Positions 19,501-30,016 are shown, numbered from the stretch's first letter. The stretch: 64,000 nt of DNA from Buttiauxella sp. B2 (GCF_006376615.1 NZ_VEXQ01000015.1:1-64000); one strand, 5' to 3'. Translations and numbers: made by a program. The notes: generated by a model from the sequence alone, not told the origin.

Positions 19501-21384
19501 ATGCTTACGTATTTGCTGTCATTGCCAAGACCTTTGAAAAGACTTATCACGCTAGCTATTGATACCGTCCTTTTACTTTGTGCTTTCTGGTTCGCATTTT
19601 GGGTGCGCATTGACTCGATGACCCCACTGACCAGTTGGCCACATTGGGGCCTCATTTTTTCGATTGTCGGTGTTACGTTACTCTTCTTCATCAAGCTGGG
19701 CCTGTATCGCGCGGTTATTCGCTATATCACGGCTAAAATATTGGTGGCAGTTGCAATTGGGATGGTTGCTTCAGCCGTTCTTCTTATAATTGCCGCGTTT
19801 TACACCAATATTTATCTGCCTCGTACCATTCCGTTCATCTATTTCTCATTCGGTCTACTCATGATTGCGGGTTCCCGTCTTGCATTAAGGATGGTAATCA
19901 ACCGCAGTTTGAAACTGGGTACCAAAATTATTATTTATGGTGCGGGTGCCTCTGGACGCCAACTATTACCTGCACTGAGCCAGGCTGCGGAATATTTCCC
20001 AGTAGCTTTTGTGGATGATAATCCTCGATTGCAGGGCAGTGTCATGCATGGGGTGACCGTTTATCCTCCAGAAAAACTGGCTTGGCTAGTTGAAAAATAT
20101 GAAGTGAAGAAAATCCTTCTTGCTATGCCAAGTGCCAGCCGTTCGCGTAAAAATGCGGTTATTCAGATGCTTGAAGGATTACCCTGCGAAGTGTTGTCTA
20201 TACCGGGCATGGTAGATCTGGTTGAGGGAAAAGCCAGAATCGACAGTTTGCGGAAAGTGTCGATTACCGATTTGCTTGGACGAGATCCAGTTGCCCCTGT
20301 GCCTGAGCTTATTGCCCGAAACATCACAGCAAAAGTTGTCATGGTCACTGGTGCAGGTGGTTCAATTGGGTCAGAACTTTGTCGGCAGATTTTACAAAAT
20401 AGTCCAAAAGTATTGGTCCTCTATGAGATGTCCGAGTTTTCGCTATATGCCATCGAGCGAGAGCTTTCGACCTACCTTTCTACACATTCACTTGATATTG
20501 CTCTGTACCCAGTACTTGGCAATGTTCAGGATCAGGAACATGTTGAACGAGTTTTAAAAAGTTTCCATGTTGAAACTATTTATCATGCTGCGGCTTATAA
20601 ACATGTTCCTTTGGTTGAATATAATGTCGCCGATGGTGTGCGTAACAACGTGTTTGGCACATTATCTTGCGCGAAAGCTGCAATTAACTGCCAGGTTGAT
20701 AATTTTGTATTAATTTCAACAGATAAGGCCGTACGCCCAACAAATACCATGGGGGCGACTAAACGTATGGCTGAACTGGTTCTGCAAGCTTTATCTGCAC
20801 AAGGCTCATCCACGTGTTTTAGTATGGTGCGTTTTGGGAATGTATTAGGTTCATCAGGCTCGGTTGTACCTTTGTTTGAAAAGCAAATTGACACTGGAGG
20901 CCCGATAACACTGACACACCCGGATATCATTCGTTATTTTATGACTATCCCTGAAGCAGCTCAGTTAGTTATACAAGCAGGTGCGATGGGTAACGGTGGT
21001 GATGTCTTCGTATTAGATATGGGCGAACCAGTTAAAATTATCGATCTGGCACATCGGATGGTGACATTAAGTGGTTTAACGGTACGGGATGAACATCATC
21101 CTGATGGTGACATTGAGATTAAAACCACAGGCTTACGTCCTGGTGAAAAGCTTTTTGAAGAGTTATTGATCGGTGAAAATGTCTCTGTTACGCAGCATCC
21201 ACGAATTTTAACTGCTAATGAAGTTATGCTCCCGTGGGAGGAACTCAATGATTACATTGAAGAATTAAATATAGCCTGTAGTCATTTTGATCAAAAACGT
21301 ATCAGAGAGTTATTGCTGAAAGCGCCTACAGGTTTCAAACCGACAGATGAAATCTGCGATGTAATATGGAAGCAAGCAAAGTAA
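19501..21384 (+). CDS. WbpM/FlaA1-like UDP-N-acetylglucosamine 4,6-dehydratase (membrane-anchored)
   Basis: This protein of about 627 residues has four N-terminal TM helices and a first nucleotide-binding motif YGAGASG (about residue 140). A catalytic SDR domain contains TGAGGSIGSELCRQ (about 282). The active site has Met in place of the usual Tyr (MGATK, about 417-421), the diagnostic S/T-M-K triad of WbpM and FlaA1-type dehydratases. It converts UDP-GlcNAc to the UDP-4-keto-6-deoxy sugar, the substrate expected for the WbpV-like gene upstream. A TTG at 19489 would add four residues; I prefer the ATG at 19501, but neither start has a strong ribosome site. It is the last gene of the cluster, and a strong terminator follows. 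Confidence 0.88.
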   Translation: MLTYLLSLPRPLKRLITLAIDTVLLLCAFWFAFWVRIDSMTPLTSWPHWGLIFSIVGVTLLFFIKLGLYRAVIRYITAKILVAVAIGMVASAVLLIIAAFYTNIYLPRTIPFIYFSFGLLMIAGSRLALRMVINRSLKLGTKIIIYGAGASGRQLLPALSQAAEYFPVAFVDDNPRLQGSVMHGVTVYPPEKLAWLVEKYEVKKILLAMPSASRSRKNAVIQMLEGLPCEVLSIPGMVDLVEGKARIDSLRKVSITDLLGRDPVAPVPELIARNITAKVVMVTGAGGSIGSELCRQILQNSPKVLVLYEMSEFSLYAIERELSTYLSTHSLDIALYPVLGNVQDQEHVERVLKSFHVETIYHAAAYKHVPLVEYNVADGVRNNVFGTLSCAKAAINCQVDNFVLISTDKAVRPTNTMGATKRMAELVLQALSAQGSSTCFSMVRFGNVLGSSGSVVPLFEKQIDTGGPITLTHPDIIRYFMTIPEAAQLVIQAGAMGNGGDVFVLDMGEPVKIIDLAHRMVTLSGLTVRDEHHPDGDIEIKTTGLRPGEKLFEELLIGENVSVTQHPRILTANEVMLPWEELNDYIEELNIACSHFDQKRIRELLLKAPTGFKPTDEICDVIWKQAK

Positions 21385-21406
21385 CTATTACGAAACTATA
21401 AGTAAT

Positions 21407-21448
21407 AAAAAAGCCGGTATGGAAAATCCATACCGGCTTTTATATTTT
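21407..21448. terminator. Bidirectional terminator between the orphan glycan cluster and dgcE
   Basis: The stem AAGCCGGTATGG / CCATACCGGCTT encloses a loop of four or five bases, with an A run on the left and TTTTATATTTT on the right. It lies between two convergent genes and can serve both. Confidence 0.88.
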
Positions 21449-21460
21449 AAATAATAGCGC

Positions 21461-24400
21461 TTAGTTAATAGCAAAATAGCTGGTATTAAGCAGCATCTCT
21501 AACGGTGCTGGTTGCGTTACGGCTTCGCCAAAAATCAGGTCGATACCTAAACCTGAAAGGGTATCCATCACCATTGGCAAGTCTGCCGGGCCGGCGATAG
21601 TTTGCAGCGACTGGCGCTGTGCGTGGCCGTGAATGATGGTCACCATCATTTCGTCCATCAGGTTGCAATGCACGTTCTGAATCAGCTCTTCATCCACGAT
21701 GATGTAGCTGAAACATTGGCGTGAAACGCGTTTAAAGATATCCAGATCGCGGCTGACATTGCTTAGGATTAGCTGACAACCGCTGTCGTGCAATCTTTGC
21801 AGGTTTCTGCCGATCTTCTCATCTTCACTTTGCAGCGCTTCGCAATGCACCATCAAGTGTAACAAGCGTTCTGGCAGAGCACTGCGGGACAAACGCTCCA
21901 GCAACTCGTCTATAACTCTGTCAGTGGCGAGGCTGTGGGTGGAAAGGGCGAGTGCTATGCCAAAGCCCTTGTTTGCGACTTGTTGGGAAAATTTGCTGAA
22001 GAATTCATTAAATATCCGCAGATCGAGTGCACATTGCAGCTCTTTGTCGGTTACTGCCGCACGGAATTTTGACTCATCAATAACCACATCGTCGCTTCCC
22101 CAGAAACGTAACGATACCAGGTAGAAACTGGTTGATTCAGGAACTCGCGGTGGGGCAACACCTCTTGCCACCATCAAAATTGGATTCTCATTGATGATGC
22201 GTTTTTGCTCTTCCAGAGACATCTCCTGACTGTCTTTGCGAATATCATGCTGAGAAGACTCAAACACTGATACCCGGCCACGACCGCTATTTTTCGAGGC
22301 ATAACAGGCGATATCCGCCTGAGAAAGCACTTCAGACGCGAGTCTGTTATCGGCGTCAATTTGGGTTATCCCAGCGCTGGCGCCGATACGATGTAAACGG
22401 CCATTCCAGGTAAAGTGATAATCATTGATGCTTTGAATGATACGCTCAGAAATATGACGCGCATTGTCCGCGGAGCAGTCCGGAAGTAGCAGACCAAATT
22501 CATCACCACCCAGACGAGCCAGGAAGTCGCCGGTGCGTAACATGCTGAGCATTAAGGACGAAAGTTCTCGTAACAGCGCATCCCCAGCTGCGTGGCCAGC
22601 TGTGTCGTTGACTGCTTTAAAGCGGTCAAGATCGATGAACACCAGAGCGTGGCGTTGACGATTTTCTCCGGCGCTTTGCAGCAAGCGTTTAAGGTGGCTT
22701 TCGAAACTGGCACGGTTTGCCAGGTGTGTAAGCCCGTCGTGCGAGGCGCTATAGCTCAGCTGTTTGAGCATTTTGCGAGACTCGGTCACATCCTGAATAA
22801 CCAGCACCGAACCGATGCTTTGCCCATCAAGTGTGGTTAACGGTGTAATGCTGTAATGGATATCGTAACTGCCACCGTTACGGCAATGCAGAACCACGTC
22901 GTGCTCGATGGTGGTGCGCGAATAATCACCGCTGTGAATATTCTCCATCACCGGCCCATTATCACCGAACGTGATGTGCAAAATAGTCAGAATATGCTGG
23001 CCTATTGCTTGCTGCTGAGGCCAGCCGCTGAGCTTCTCGGCGATAGGGTTCATAAAGGTGATATTCATATCAACATCGGTACAAATCACCGCTTCGCCAA
23101 TCGAGTCCAGCGTGATGTGCAGGCGTTCTTTTTCCTGATACAACGCTTCGTTCAGCTGTTTGACTTCCGTCATGTCCATGTTGATGCCCAGCAGACGCTC
23201 GACATCACCATTTTTGTTCAACACTCGATTTGCCAGTGAGCGAATGTGGCGAACCCCATCTTTGACATGGATGCGATATTCCATTTTGAACGGCACGCGA
23301 GCCTTCAAGGCCTCATGGACTGTTTTCTCAGCCGATGGCGCATCTTCAGGAACAATACATTCAAGCCACAGGGAGTAGGTGGGTTTTACATGCGCCGGGA
23401 CTTCATAGAGATCAAACATACGTTTATCCCAACTGATCACATCAGTGCCCAGGTCCCATTCCCATATCCCAATTCCACCCGCTTCGTTGGCAAGCGTGAT
23501 GCGTTCCATCAGGCGTTTATTAACCCACTCGGTGTGCTTAAGGTCGTTAATATCTTCGATTTGGGCGATTAAATAGAGTGGTGAACCGTCGATGTCGCGC
23601 ACGATGGAAACGGCCAGCAATGCCCACACCACATCCCCTTTGCTGGTGTAGTAGCGCTTCTCCATCGAATAGCTATTGATACTACCGCTTACTAGCATAT
23701 TGAGCTGTTGTAAGTCAGCGTGTAAATCTTCCGGATGAGTGATTTGCTGGAAGGTCAGCGAGCGTAGTTGCTCTGCCGTATAACCCAAAAATTTGCTAAG
23801 CGATTTGTTGACTTGCAACCATTGACCATCGGTTGATACCAGCGCCATGCCGATGGCAGAATATTCCATTGCGTTACGAAAACGCGCTTCACTTTCCGTG
23901 ATGTGTTTACGTTCTTCACGAAACGAATACATCACCATCGTCATCACGTTGGCGGGTAATAAAATCATCAAGAAAGGCAACCAGGGGGCATTTTCCATTA
24001 TGGTGGTGTGAGGCTGCTGAATGGTTGTGGCGTGAGTTGCCATCATTAATGAGACAATCATCAAGGTGCCGAGGAAAACAATGAAGGCTTCCAGACGAGG
24101 CAGCCGAATAGCGCTCCACATCAGAAAAACAATAATAAAAGTAAACGGCCATGGCATATAACGCAGTGCCAGGTAACTCAATGACAGAGTAATGACAAAA
24201 GTGAATATTGTTTCAATCAATAGTTTCGGATTTTTATGGCGTAATAAATAGTTGGGCTTAAACAATAATGCTGTCGGAACAAAGGCCAGAGCAGCAATAG
24301 TTTCAGACAAAATCCAGACGAAAAAGGTTTTTACGAAACTCCCAATACCAGAATCGTCTAACCATACGGCCAGCACCCCACCAATTACGGGCGGAATTAT

Positions 24401-24799
24401 CGCGCTACAAATAACCAGTTGCACCCAATTGTTTAGGTTTTGCAATGGGTTGTGCTGTGGCAACATACGGCGCATTAATGATGCGCCCACTAGCGCCTCA
24501 ATTATATTGATTGCCGTATAGCCGAGATTAATGTCATTTAGGGGCTGTAAAATCATGGAAGCACTCAAGCTTCCCAGTGCGCAAACCACAATTACCATCG
24601 GCCATTGGCGCAAAGGATTGCGGAACAATGCCACCATAATGACGGAGGTTGGGAACCATAACGGCGCTAAAACGGTACCAACCAGAGATAATTCCAGTGA
24701 GTAATAAGTAAAAATAAAGCTTAAAAACCCTAATCCCACGGGCAATACGAAGGGAGGTAATGCGATTAACTCTTTTGCGCTTTGTTTGATCATTACCAC
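21461..24799 (-). CDS. dgcE: Diguanylate cyclase DgcE (YegE): MASE1, PAS repeats, GGDEF, degenerate EAL
   Basis: This 1112-residue inner-membrane signalling protein corresponds to E. coli YegE/DgcE (1105 residues). An N-terminal MASE1 domain with about eight TM helices (residues about 10-290) is followed by three PAS/PAC modules (about 300-680). A GGDEF domain with the intact motif GGDEF lies near residue 765, and the C-terminal EAL-like domain (about 860-1105) lacks the canonical EAL signature and is probably inactive as a phosphodiesterase. DgcE makes c-di-GMP for curli/CsgD control in E. coli. The gene is monocistronic with its promoter in the region divergent to udk. In E. coli it directly faces alkA; here the glycan cluster lies between. 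Confidence 0.95.
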   Translation of the reverse strand: MVMIKQSAKELIALPPFVLPVGLGFLSFIFTYYSLELSLVGTVLAPLWFPTSVIMVALFRNPLRQWPMVIVVCALGSLSASMILQPLNDINLGYTAINIIEALVGASLMRRMLPQHNPLQNLNNWVQLVICSAIIPPVIGGVLAVWLDDSGIGSFVKTFFVWILSETIAALAFVPTALLFKPNYLLRHKNPKLLIETIFTFVITLSLSYLALRYMPWPFTFIIVFLMWSAIRLPRLEAFIVFLGTLMIVSLMMATHATTIQQPHTTIMENAPWLPFLMILLPANVMTMVMYSFREERKHITESEARFRNAMEYSAIGMALVSTDGQWLQVNKSLSKFLGYTAEQLRSLTFQQITHPEDLHADLQQLNMLVSGSINSYSMEKRYYTSKGDVVWALLAVSIVRDIDGSPLYLIAQIEDINDLKHTEWVNKRLMERITLANEAGGIGIWEWDLGTDVISWDKRMFDLYEVPAHVKPTYSLWLECIVPEDAPSAEKTVHEALKARVPFKMEYRIHVKDGVRHIRSLANRVLNKNGDVERLLGINMDMTEVKQLNEALYQEKERLHITLDSIGEAVICTDVDMNITFMNPIAEKLSGWPQQQAIGQHILTILHITFGDNGPVMENIHSGDYSRTTIEHDVVLHCRNGGSYDIHYSITPLTTLDGQSIGSVLVIQDVTESRKMLKQLSYSASHDGLTHLANRASFESHLKRLLQSAGENRQRHALVFIDLDRFKAVNDTAGHAAGDALLRELSSLMLSMLRTGDFLARLGGDEFGLLLPDCSADNARHISERIIQSINDYHFTWNGRLHRIGASAGITQIDADNRLASEVLSQADIACYASKNSGRGRVSVFESSQHDIRKDSQEMSLEEQKRIINENPILMVARGVAPPRVPESTSFYLVSLRFWGSDDVVIDESKFRAAVTDKELQCALDLRIFNEFFSKFSQQVANKGFGIALALSTHSLATDRVIDELLERLSRSALPERLLHLMVHCEALQSEDEKIGRNLQRLHDSGCQLILSNVSRDLDIFKRVSRQCFSYIIVDEELIQNVHCNLMDEMMVTIIHGHAQRQSLQTIAGPADLPMVMDTLSGLGIDLIFGEAVTQPAPLEMLLNTSYFAIN

Positions 24800-25137
24800 A
24801 AATCCGTTAAGGCGTGCCGCCAGGTGCCATGCCCGGATGCAAATAAAAAGATAAGTTTCGGTTTATGCTAGTACAAACAATTTACAATTCCTATGTAGTC
24901 TGGTCATAATTTAACATTAAGGAGTAATAAAAAGTGATATTTGACATACTTATTTTCACTGCTTAAGAATAGCCTTTTTATTTGAGTGGTTATCCCTTCG
25001 TTTCTAACCGTTAGCTAAAATCACCCGAGAGAACGCATTACTCTGGTATCAGCAGGCGGATCTCCCTATAATTGCCGCGTTTGACGCCTTTCGCGTCGCC
25101 CTTCCTCAACATTTAAGTCAACAAGGCTCGTTACAAC
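24800..25137. other. Divergent intergenic region dgcE-udk (338 bp)
   Basis: This AT-rich spacer holds the promoters of dgcE (minus) and udk (plus). A perfect TATAAT at 25067-25072, about 65 bp before the udk start, is the likely udk -10 element, with only a weak TGGTAT at the -35 position. For dgcE I see no clear hexamer pair. No ORF, repeat or RNA gene was recognised. Confidence 0.5.
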
Positions 25138-25779
25138 ATGACTGACAAGTCCCATCAATGCGTCATCATCGGGATAGCCGGTGCGTCGGCTTCAGGAAAA
25201 AGTCTTATTGCCAGCACACTGTATCGCGAACTGCGTGATCAGGTTGGTGATGAACACATTGGTGTCATTCCAGAAGACAGTTACTACAAAGATCAAAGCC
25301 ATCTTTCGATGGAAGAACGAGTTAAGACCAACTACGACCATCCAAACGCGATGGACCACAACTTGCTATTCCAGCATTTACAAATGCTTAAATCCGGTAG
25401 CCCAATTGAACTTCCGGTCTACAGCTACGTGGAACATACCCGTACCGGTAATACCGTTCACTTAATGCCGAAGAAAGTCATTATTCTGGAAGGGATTTTG
25501 TTGCTGACGGATGCCCGTCTGCGTGAAGAGATGAACTTCTCCATTTTTGTTGATACGCCGCTGGATATTTGCCTGATGCGCCGTATGAAACGTGATGTTA
25601 ACGAACGTGGCCGTTCAATGGACTCTGTGATGGCCCAATACCAGAAAACCGTTCGTCCAATGTTCTTACAATTCATCGAACCTTCCAAGCAGTATGCCGA
25701 TATCATCGTACCGCGTGGGGGGAAAAATCGTATCGCCATTGATATCCTCAAGGCGAAAATCAGCCAGTTCTTTGAATAA
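25138..25779 (+). CDS. udk: Uridine/cytidine kinase
   Basis: This 213-residue P-loop kinase phosphorylates uridine and cytidine to UMP and CMP with GTP or ATP (pyrimidine salvage). The Walker A motif is [11 protein letters not shown] (residues 12-22). The nucleoside-binding PEDSYYKD and the [11 protein letters not shown] segments are conserved. Length equals E. coli Udk. It is followed 152 bp later by dcd and asmA on the same strand, the conserved enterobacterial order. Confidence 0.97.
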   Translation: MTDKSHQCVIIGIAGASASGKSLIASTLYRELRDQVGDEHIGVIPEDSYYKDQSHLSMEERVKTNYDHPNAMDHNLLFQHLQMLKSGSPIELPVYSYVEHTRTGNTVHLMPKKVIILEGILLLTDARLREEMNFSIFVDTPLDICLMRRMKRDVNERGRSMDSVMAQYQKTVRPMFLQFIEPSKQYADIIVPRGGKNRIAIDILKAKISQFFE

Positions 25780-25931
25780 CCATCTGGCATAACTGCCCCT
25801 GGCGAGTGCGTTCTTGCGCCTCGCTCGCAAAAAAATAATGTATTCCCTATATTTACCCGTCGTAGCGTGGCTATCTCAGGCTTGCTGTGGCAGGGTAAAC
25901 AAAACTGAGCATGAGATAAGGAGCATCACTG

Positions 25932-26513
25932 ATGCGTTTGTGTGACCGCGATATAGAAGCCTGGCTTGATGACGGGCGCTTAACGATTACCCCTCGTCCG
26001 CCAGTTGAACGCATCAGTGGTGCCACCGTTGATGTGCGTCTGGGGAACAAATTCCGTACCTTCAGCGGCCATACCGCACCGTTTATTGACTTAAGTGGCC
26101 CGAAAGATGAAGTAAGCGAAGCGCTTGAGCGGGTGATGAGTGACGAGATTGTCCTCAAAGAAGGCGAAGCTTTCTACCTGCACCCGGGTGAGCTGGCCTT
26201 GGCTGTAACGTTTGAGTCCGTCCGCCTTCCTGCCGATTTAGTTGGTTGGTTAGATGGGCGTTCATCTTTGGCGCGTTTGGGCTTGATGGTTCACGTCACC
26301 GCACACCGTATCGATCCAGGCTGGCATGGTTGCATCGTGCTGGAGTTCTATAATTCCGGTAAGCTGCCATTGGCTTTACGCCCTGGTATGATGATTGGCG
26401 CGTTGAGCTTCGAGCCACTTTCAGGCCCAGCAGCACGCCCGTATAACAGCCGCCAGGACGCGAAATATCGCGATCAGCAAGGGGCTGTAGCAAGCCGTAT
26501 TGATAAGGACTGA
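25932..26513 (+). CDS. dcd: dCTP deaminase
   Basis: This 193-residue homotrimeric enzyme deaminates dCTP to dUTP, the main source of dUMP for thymidylate synthesis in enterobacteria. Conserved features are [19 protein letters not shown] (around residues 107-125) and the catalytic Glu in [11 protein letters not shown] (around 138). The C-terminal [19 protein letters not shown] tail closes over the nucleotide. Length equals E. coli Dcd. It is 23 bp upstream of asmA, so co-transcription is likely. Confidence 0.97.
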   Translation: MRLCDRDIEAWLDDGRLTITPRPPVERISGATVDVRLGNKFRTFSGHTAPFIDLSGPKDEVSEALERVMSDEIVLKEGEAFYLHPGELALAVTFESVRLPADLVGWLDGRSSLARLGLMVHVTAHRIDPGWHGCIVLEFYNSGKLPLALRPGMMIGALSFEPLSGPAARPYNSRQDAKYRDQQGAVASRIDKD

Positions 26514-26536
26514 GTTACCATCTGTATGGGGAATGT

Positions 26537-28381
26537 ATGAGACGATTACTTACCACGCTGATGATTTTGCTGGTCGTTCTGGTTGCTGGCCTTTCTGCGT
26601 TGGTGTTGTTGGTTAATCCAAATGATTTTCGTGCATATATGGTGCGCCAGGTTGAATCTCGCAGTGGCTATCAGCTGAATTTAGACGGTTCGCTGCGATG
26701 GCATGTCTGGCCACAACTCAGTATTTTATCAGGGCGCATGTCGTTGACAGCACCAGGGGCCAGCCAGCCTTTGGTCAGTGCTGATAACATGCGTCTGGAC
26801 GTTGCTTTATTGCCGCTATTATCCCATCAGCTACAAGTTAAACAGGTGATGCTCAAAGGTGCGGTGATTCAACTCACGCCGCAGACTGAAGAGCGTCGCC
26901 CGAAAGATGCTCCGGTTGAACCATCAACCACCATTTCTCCGCCTGAAGAAGAGCGCGGTTGGTCTTTTGATATCGCTAAGTTAAAAGTTGCCGACAGCGT
27001 GCTGGTGTTCCAGCATGACGGTGATGAACAAATCACGGTGCGCGATATCAATCTGCAAATGGAACAGAACGATAAAAAACAGGCGCACATCGAACTGAGC
27101 AGCCGTATTAACCGTGACCAGCGCGATCTGAATCTATCGCTGGTGGCCAGTCTTGATGCCAGCAATTACCCACAGCAGTTAAGCGCCAATATCTCGCAGC
27201 TTGATTACCAACTGCAGGGGGCAGACCTTCCTGCGAAAGGAATAGCGGGCAGCGGTATCTTCATGGCTCGCTGGATTGAGGCACAGCACAGACTTGAACT
27301 CAATCAATTGCAACTGACCGCCAACGACAGTGATTTGCAAGGTAACGCGAGTGTCGTACTGGAAGAAAAACCTCAGTGGGTGCTCGATCTACATGCAAAT
27401 AAATTGAATCTGGATGGTCTGGTTGCCGGCAATGCAGTAACCGATAACAAAGTTGTGCAACAAGCACAGCAGCAAACAACCTTACCGCGCCCAGTTATCG
27501 CTTCCGGTATTGACGATTCCAGTTACCAGTACCTGCGTGGCTTTAGTGCACAGGTTAAAATTGCCGCCGCCAGCGTGCGTTGGCGAGGGCTGGACTTCGC
27601 CGATGTTCAATCAGCTATCGACAACCAGTACGGCCTGTTGACGGTATCAGAACTGACCGGGAAATTTGGGAAAGGCAGCATGTCGTTCCCAGGTCAACTG
27701 GATGCACGCCAGAAACAATCTCAGTTAACTTTCCAGCCGAAAGTGTCAGATATTGAGATTGGGCCGATTCTTACTGCGTTCGACTATCCTATTGCGTTGT
27801 CAGGATTGTTATCAATGGAAGGGGAGTTTAGCGGCGACAAGCTCAACGCAGATGCCTTCCGCCATACCTGGCAGGGCGATGCAAGCATCACTATGTTGCA
27901 TACAACCATGCAGGGTATGAACTTCCAGCAGCTGATTCATCAGGCGGTTGCACGTAGCAATAGCGATGTGCAAGGCCTGCAAACCTATGACAACGTCACC
28001 TCACTTGATAGCTTCTCGGCGCAGGCAAACCTCGATAACGGTGAGCTGATACTCGATAAAATGGAAGGCAAATCATCCGTGCTGTCACTCTCAGGGAAAG
28101 GGTCGCTGGATCTGGTTAAACAGCAGTGCGACACCCAGTTTAATGTCACCGTACTCGGCGGCTGGAAAGGGGACAGCAAACTGATTGATGTACTGAAAAC
28201 GACGCCAATTCCACTGCGTGTTTATGGCCAATGGCAGAAACTGAATTACTCATTACAAGCCGATCAGGTGCTGCGTAAACAGTTGCAGGGTGAAGCAAAA
28301 CGTCGTCTGAATGATTGGTTAGAAAAGCATAAAGACAGCAGCAAATCGAAAGATGTGAAAGAGTTGCTGGATAAGCTGTAA
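26537..28381 (+). CDS. asmA: AsmA family outer-membrane biogenesis protein
   Basis: This 614-residue protein (617 in E. coli) has one N-terminal TM anchor (residues about 5-25) and a large periplasmic beta-rich AsmA domain split by a hydrophilic region (about 115-135, Pro/Glu rich). AsmA-like proteins form bridge structures thought to move phospholipids to the outer membrane. E. coli asmA mutations suppress OmpF assembly defects and lower LPS. It ends in a lysine-rich tail (KDSSKSKDVKELLDKL) and is followed by a strong terminator shared with yegH. Confidence 0.95.
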   Translation: MRRLLTTLMILLVVLVAGLSALVLLVNPNDFRAYMVRQVESRSGYQLNLDGSLRWHVWPQLSILSGRMSLTAPGASQPLVSADNMRLDVALLPLLSHQLQVKQVMLKGAVIQLTPQTEERRPKDAPVEPSTTISPPEEERGWSFDIAKLKVADSVLVFQHDGDEQITVRDINLQMEQNDKKQAHIELSSRINRDQRDLNLSLVASLDASNYPQQLSANISQLDYQLQGADLPAKGIAGSGIFMARWIEAQHRLELNQLQLTANDSDLQGNASVVLEEKPQWVLDLHANKLNLDGLVAGNAVTDNKVVQQAQQQTTLPRPVIASGIDDSSYQYLRGFSAQVKIAAASVRWRGLDFADVQSAIDNQYGLLTVSELTGKFGKGSMSFPGQLDARQKQSQLTFQPKVSDIEIGPILTAFDYPIALSGLLSMEGEFSGDKLNADAFRHTWQGDASITMLHTTMQGMNFQQLIHQAVARSNSDVQGLQTYDNVTSLDSFSAQANLDNGELILDKMEGKSSVLSLSGKGSLDLVKQQCDTQFNVTVLGGWKGDSKLIDVLKTTPIPLRVYGQWQKLNYSLQADQVLRKQLQGEAKRRLNDWLEKHKDSSKSKDVKELLDKL

Positions 28382-28393
28382 TTCGAGTTGTTT

Positions 28394-28430
28394 AAAAAAA
28401 GAGAGAACCTTAAGGTTCTCTCTTTTTTTT
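28394..28430. terminator. Perfect bidirectional terminator between asmA and yegH
   Basis: The palindrome AGAGAGAACCTT / AAGGTTCTCTCT is perfect over 24 bp, with seven A before and eight T after. It lies between the convergent genes asmA and yegH and can stop transcription from both. Confidence 0.92.
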
Positions 28431-28435
28431 CCTTC

Positions 28436-30016
28436 TTACACTTCAAAATCCAGGTCGTCCTCGTTTTTAAGCGGGATAATTTGCACTTTCTGCACCCGAT
28501 GGCTTTCAACCTGTAGCGTGCGAAACATAAAATCGCCCACCTGAACGGATTCTCCGGTGGCTGGAATATGCTGCAATAACTCCATCAGCAGCCCTGCGAT
28601 TGTTTGATAGGTGCGTTTATCATCAAGCGGCAACGGCACATACTGGACTAAATCATCCAGCGGCATATGCCCGTTAGCTGTCCACGTCCCATCTGGGTTT
28701 TTCTGAATGTCATGGCGTGCATCGATTTCCTCGACCTCATTGGGCAAATTACCGGCGATGGTTTCCATTACGTCACTGAGTGTTACTACACCTTCTACTG
28801 AGCCAAATTCATCAACCACGAAGGCGAAGTGTGTTCGGGCATTGCGGAACTGCTCAAGTGCCGCCAATAAAGGCAACGTTTCCGGGAAGATAAGCGGCTG
28901 GCGAATTAACACTTCGAGGTTAAGCGGCTCACCTTTCAGCGATTGCTGGAGTAAATCAATAACGTGCACCACGCCCAAAATCTCATCGCCCTCGCCGGTA
29001 ATGACCATGCGGGTATGCTGGTTTTTATCCAACAGCGTACGGATATGAGGTTCTGAGTTGCTGAGCTTGATGTGCTCAACGTCATGGCGAGAAGTCATAA
29101 TACTGCTCACTGTGCGCTGATTCAGATTGAGCACGCGTTCAATCATCAACCGTTCTTGTGGTTCGAAAATTTCCGCTTGCTGAGAGTGGTCGGCAATCAA
29201 CGACGCTGTTTGCGCATCCAGTTCAGCTTCTTCCTTCTTACCGTTCAATAAGCGCAGTACCGCTTCGGCAGTGCGTTGTCGCAACGATTGATCAGCGGAT
29301 AAGAAGCGGCGACGGTTGAAGATGGCGAGCTGGTTCAGGCTCTCGATAATCACCGAGAAACCAATAGCGGCATACAAATAGCCTTTCGGAATATGGTAAC
29401 CAAAGCCATCAGCTACCAGGCTAAAACCTATCATCAGCAGGAAGCTCAGGCAGAGAATGACAATGGTAGGGTGGTTGTTCACAAAGCGAGTCAGAGCTTT
29501 GCTGGCAAGCAGCATCAGGCAAATCGCAATAATCACCGCTGCCATCATGACGGGAAGATGGTCAACCATACCGACAGCAGTAATGACTGAATCGAGAGAA
29601 AACACCGCATCCAGAATCACAATCTGCGCGACTACCGGCCAGAACTGCGCGCCGCGCCGCTGAGTATGCGTTTCGCTGTCTTTGCCCTCAAGCCGTTCGT
29701 TAAGTTCAACGGTGGCTTTGAACAGTAAAAACAACCCGCCGAACAGCATTATCAGATCCCGCGCGCTAAACGCGAAATTACCGATATAAAACAGTGGTTT
29801 TGTCAGCGTGACTAGCCAGGAGATAGAGGCCAGCAATAGCAAACGCATCAACATAGCAAGGATGAGCCCCGTAACGCGTGCCCGGTCACGTTGGGCCGGG
29901 GGAAGTTTCTCGGCAAGTATCGCGATAAACACCAAATTATCGATACCGAGAACCAACTCAATAACGACCAGTGTTACTAGCCCTGCCCAGATTGAAGGAT
30001 CTGCAATCCATTCCAT
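28436..30016 (-). CDS. yegH: Membrane protein YegH (TerC domain + CBS pair + CorC/HlyC domain)
   Basis: This 526-residue protein has a TerC-like membrane domain (residues about 1-230, seven TM helices, with [24 protein letters not shown]-type start and acidic IELVLGID). A CBS pair (about 300-425) and a C-terminal CorC_HlyC transporter-associated domain (about 435-520) follow. Such proteins are linked to metal-ion export or to loading exported metalloproteins; the exact role of YegH is unknown. Length matches E. coli (527). It is divergently oriented from wza. Confidence 0.93.
   Translation of the reverse strand: MEWIADPSIWAGLVTLVVIELVLGIDNLVFIAILAEKLPPAQRDRARVTGLILAMLMRLLLLASISWLVTLTKPLFYIGNFAFSARDLIMLFGGLFLLFKATVELNERLEGKDSETHTQRRGAQFWPVVAQIVILDAVFSLDSVITAVGMVDHLPVMMAAVIIAICLMLLASKALTRFVNNHPTIVILCLSFLLMIGFSLVADGFGYHIPKGYLYAAIGFSVIIESLNQLAIFNRRRFLSADQSLRQRTAEAVLRLLNGKKEEAELDAQTASLIADHSQQAEIFEPQERLMIERVLNLNQRTVSSIMTSRHDVEHIKLSNSEPHIRTLLDKNQHTRMVITGEGDEILGVVHVIDLLQQSLKGEPLNLEVLIRQPLIFPETLPLLAALEQFRNARTHFAFVVDEFGSVEGVVTLSDVMETIAGNLPNEVEEIDARHDIQKNPDGTWTANGHMPLDDLVQYVPLPLDDKRTYQTIAGLLMELLQHIPATGESVQVGDFMFRTLQVESHRVQKVQIIPLKNEDDLDFEV

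Noticed and set aside
25800-25835. GC-rich hairpin after udk as a terminator
   Set aside because: The stem GCGAG...CTCGC is followed by A and not T on the plus strand, so it does not fit a Rho-independent terminator for udk. There is no gene ending here on the other strand.
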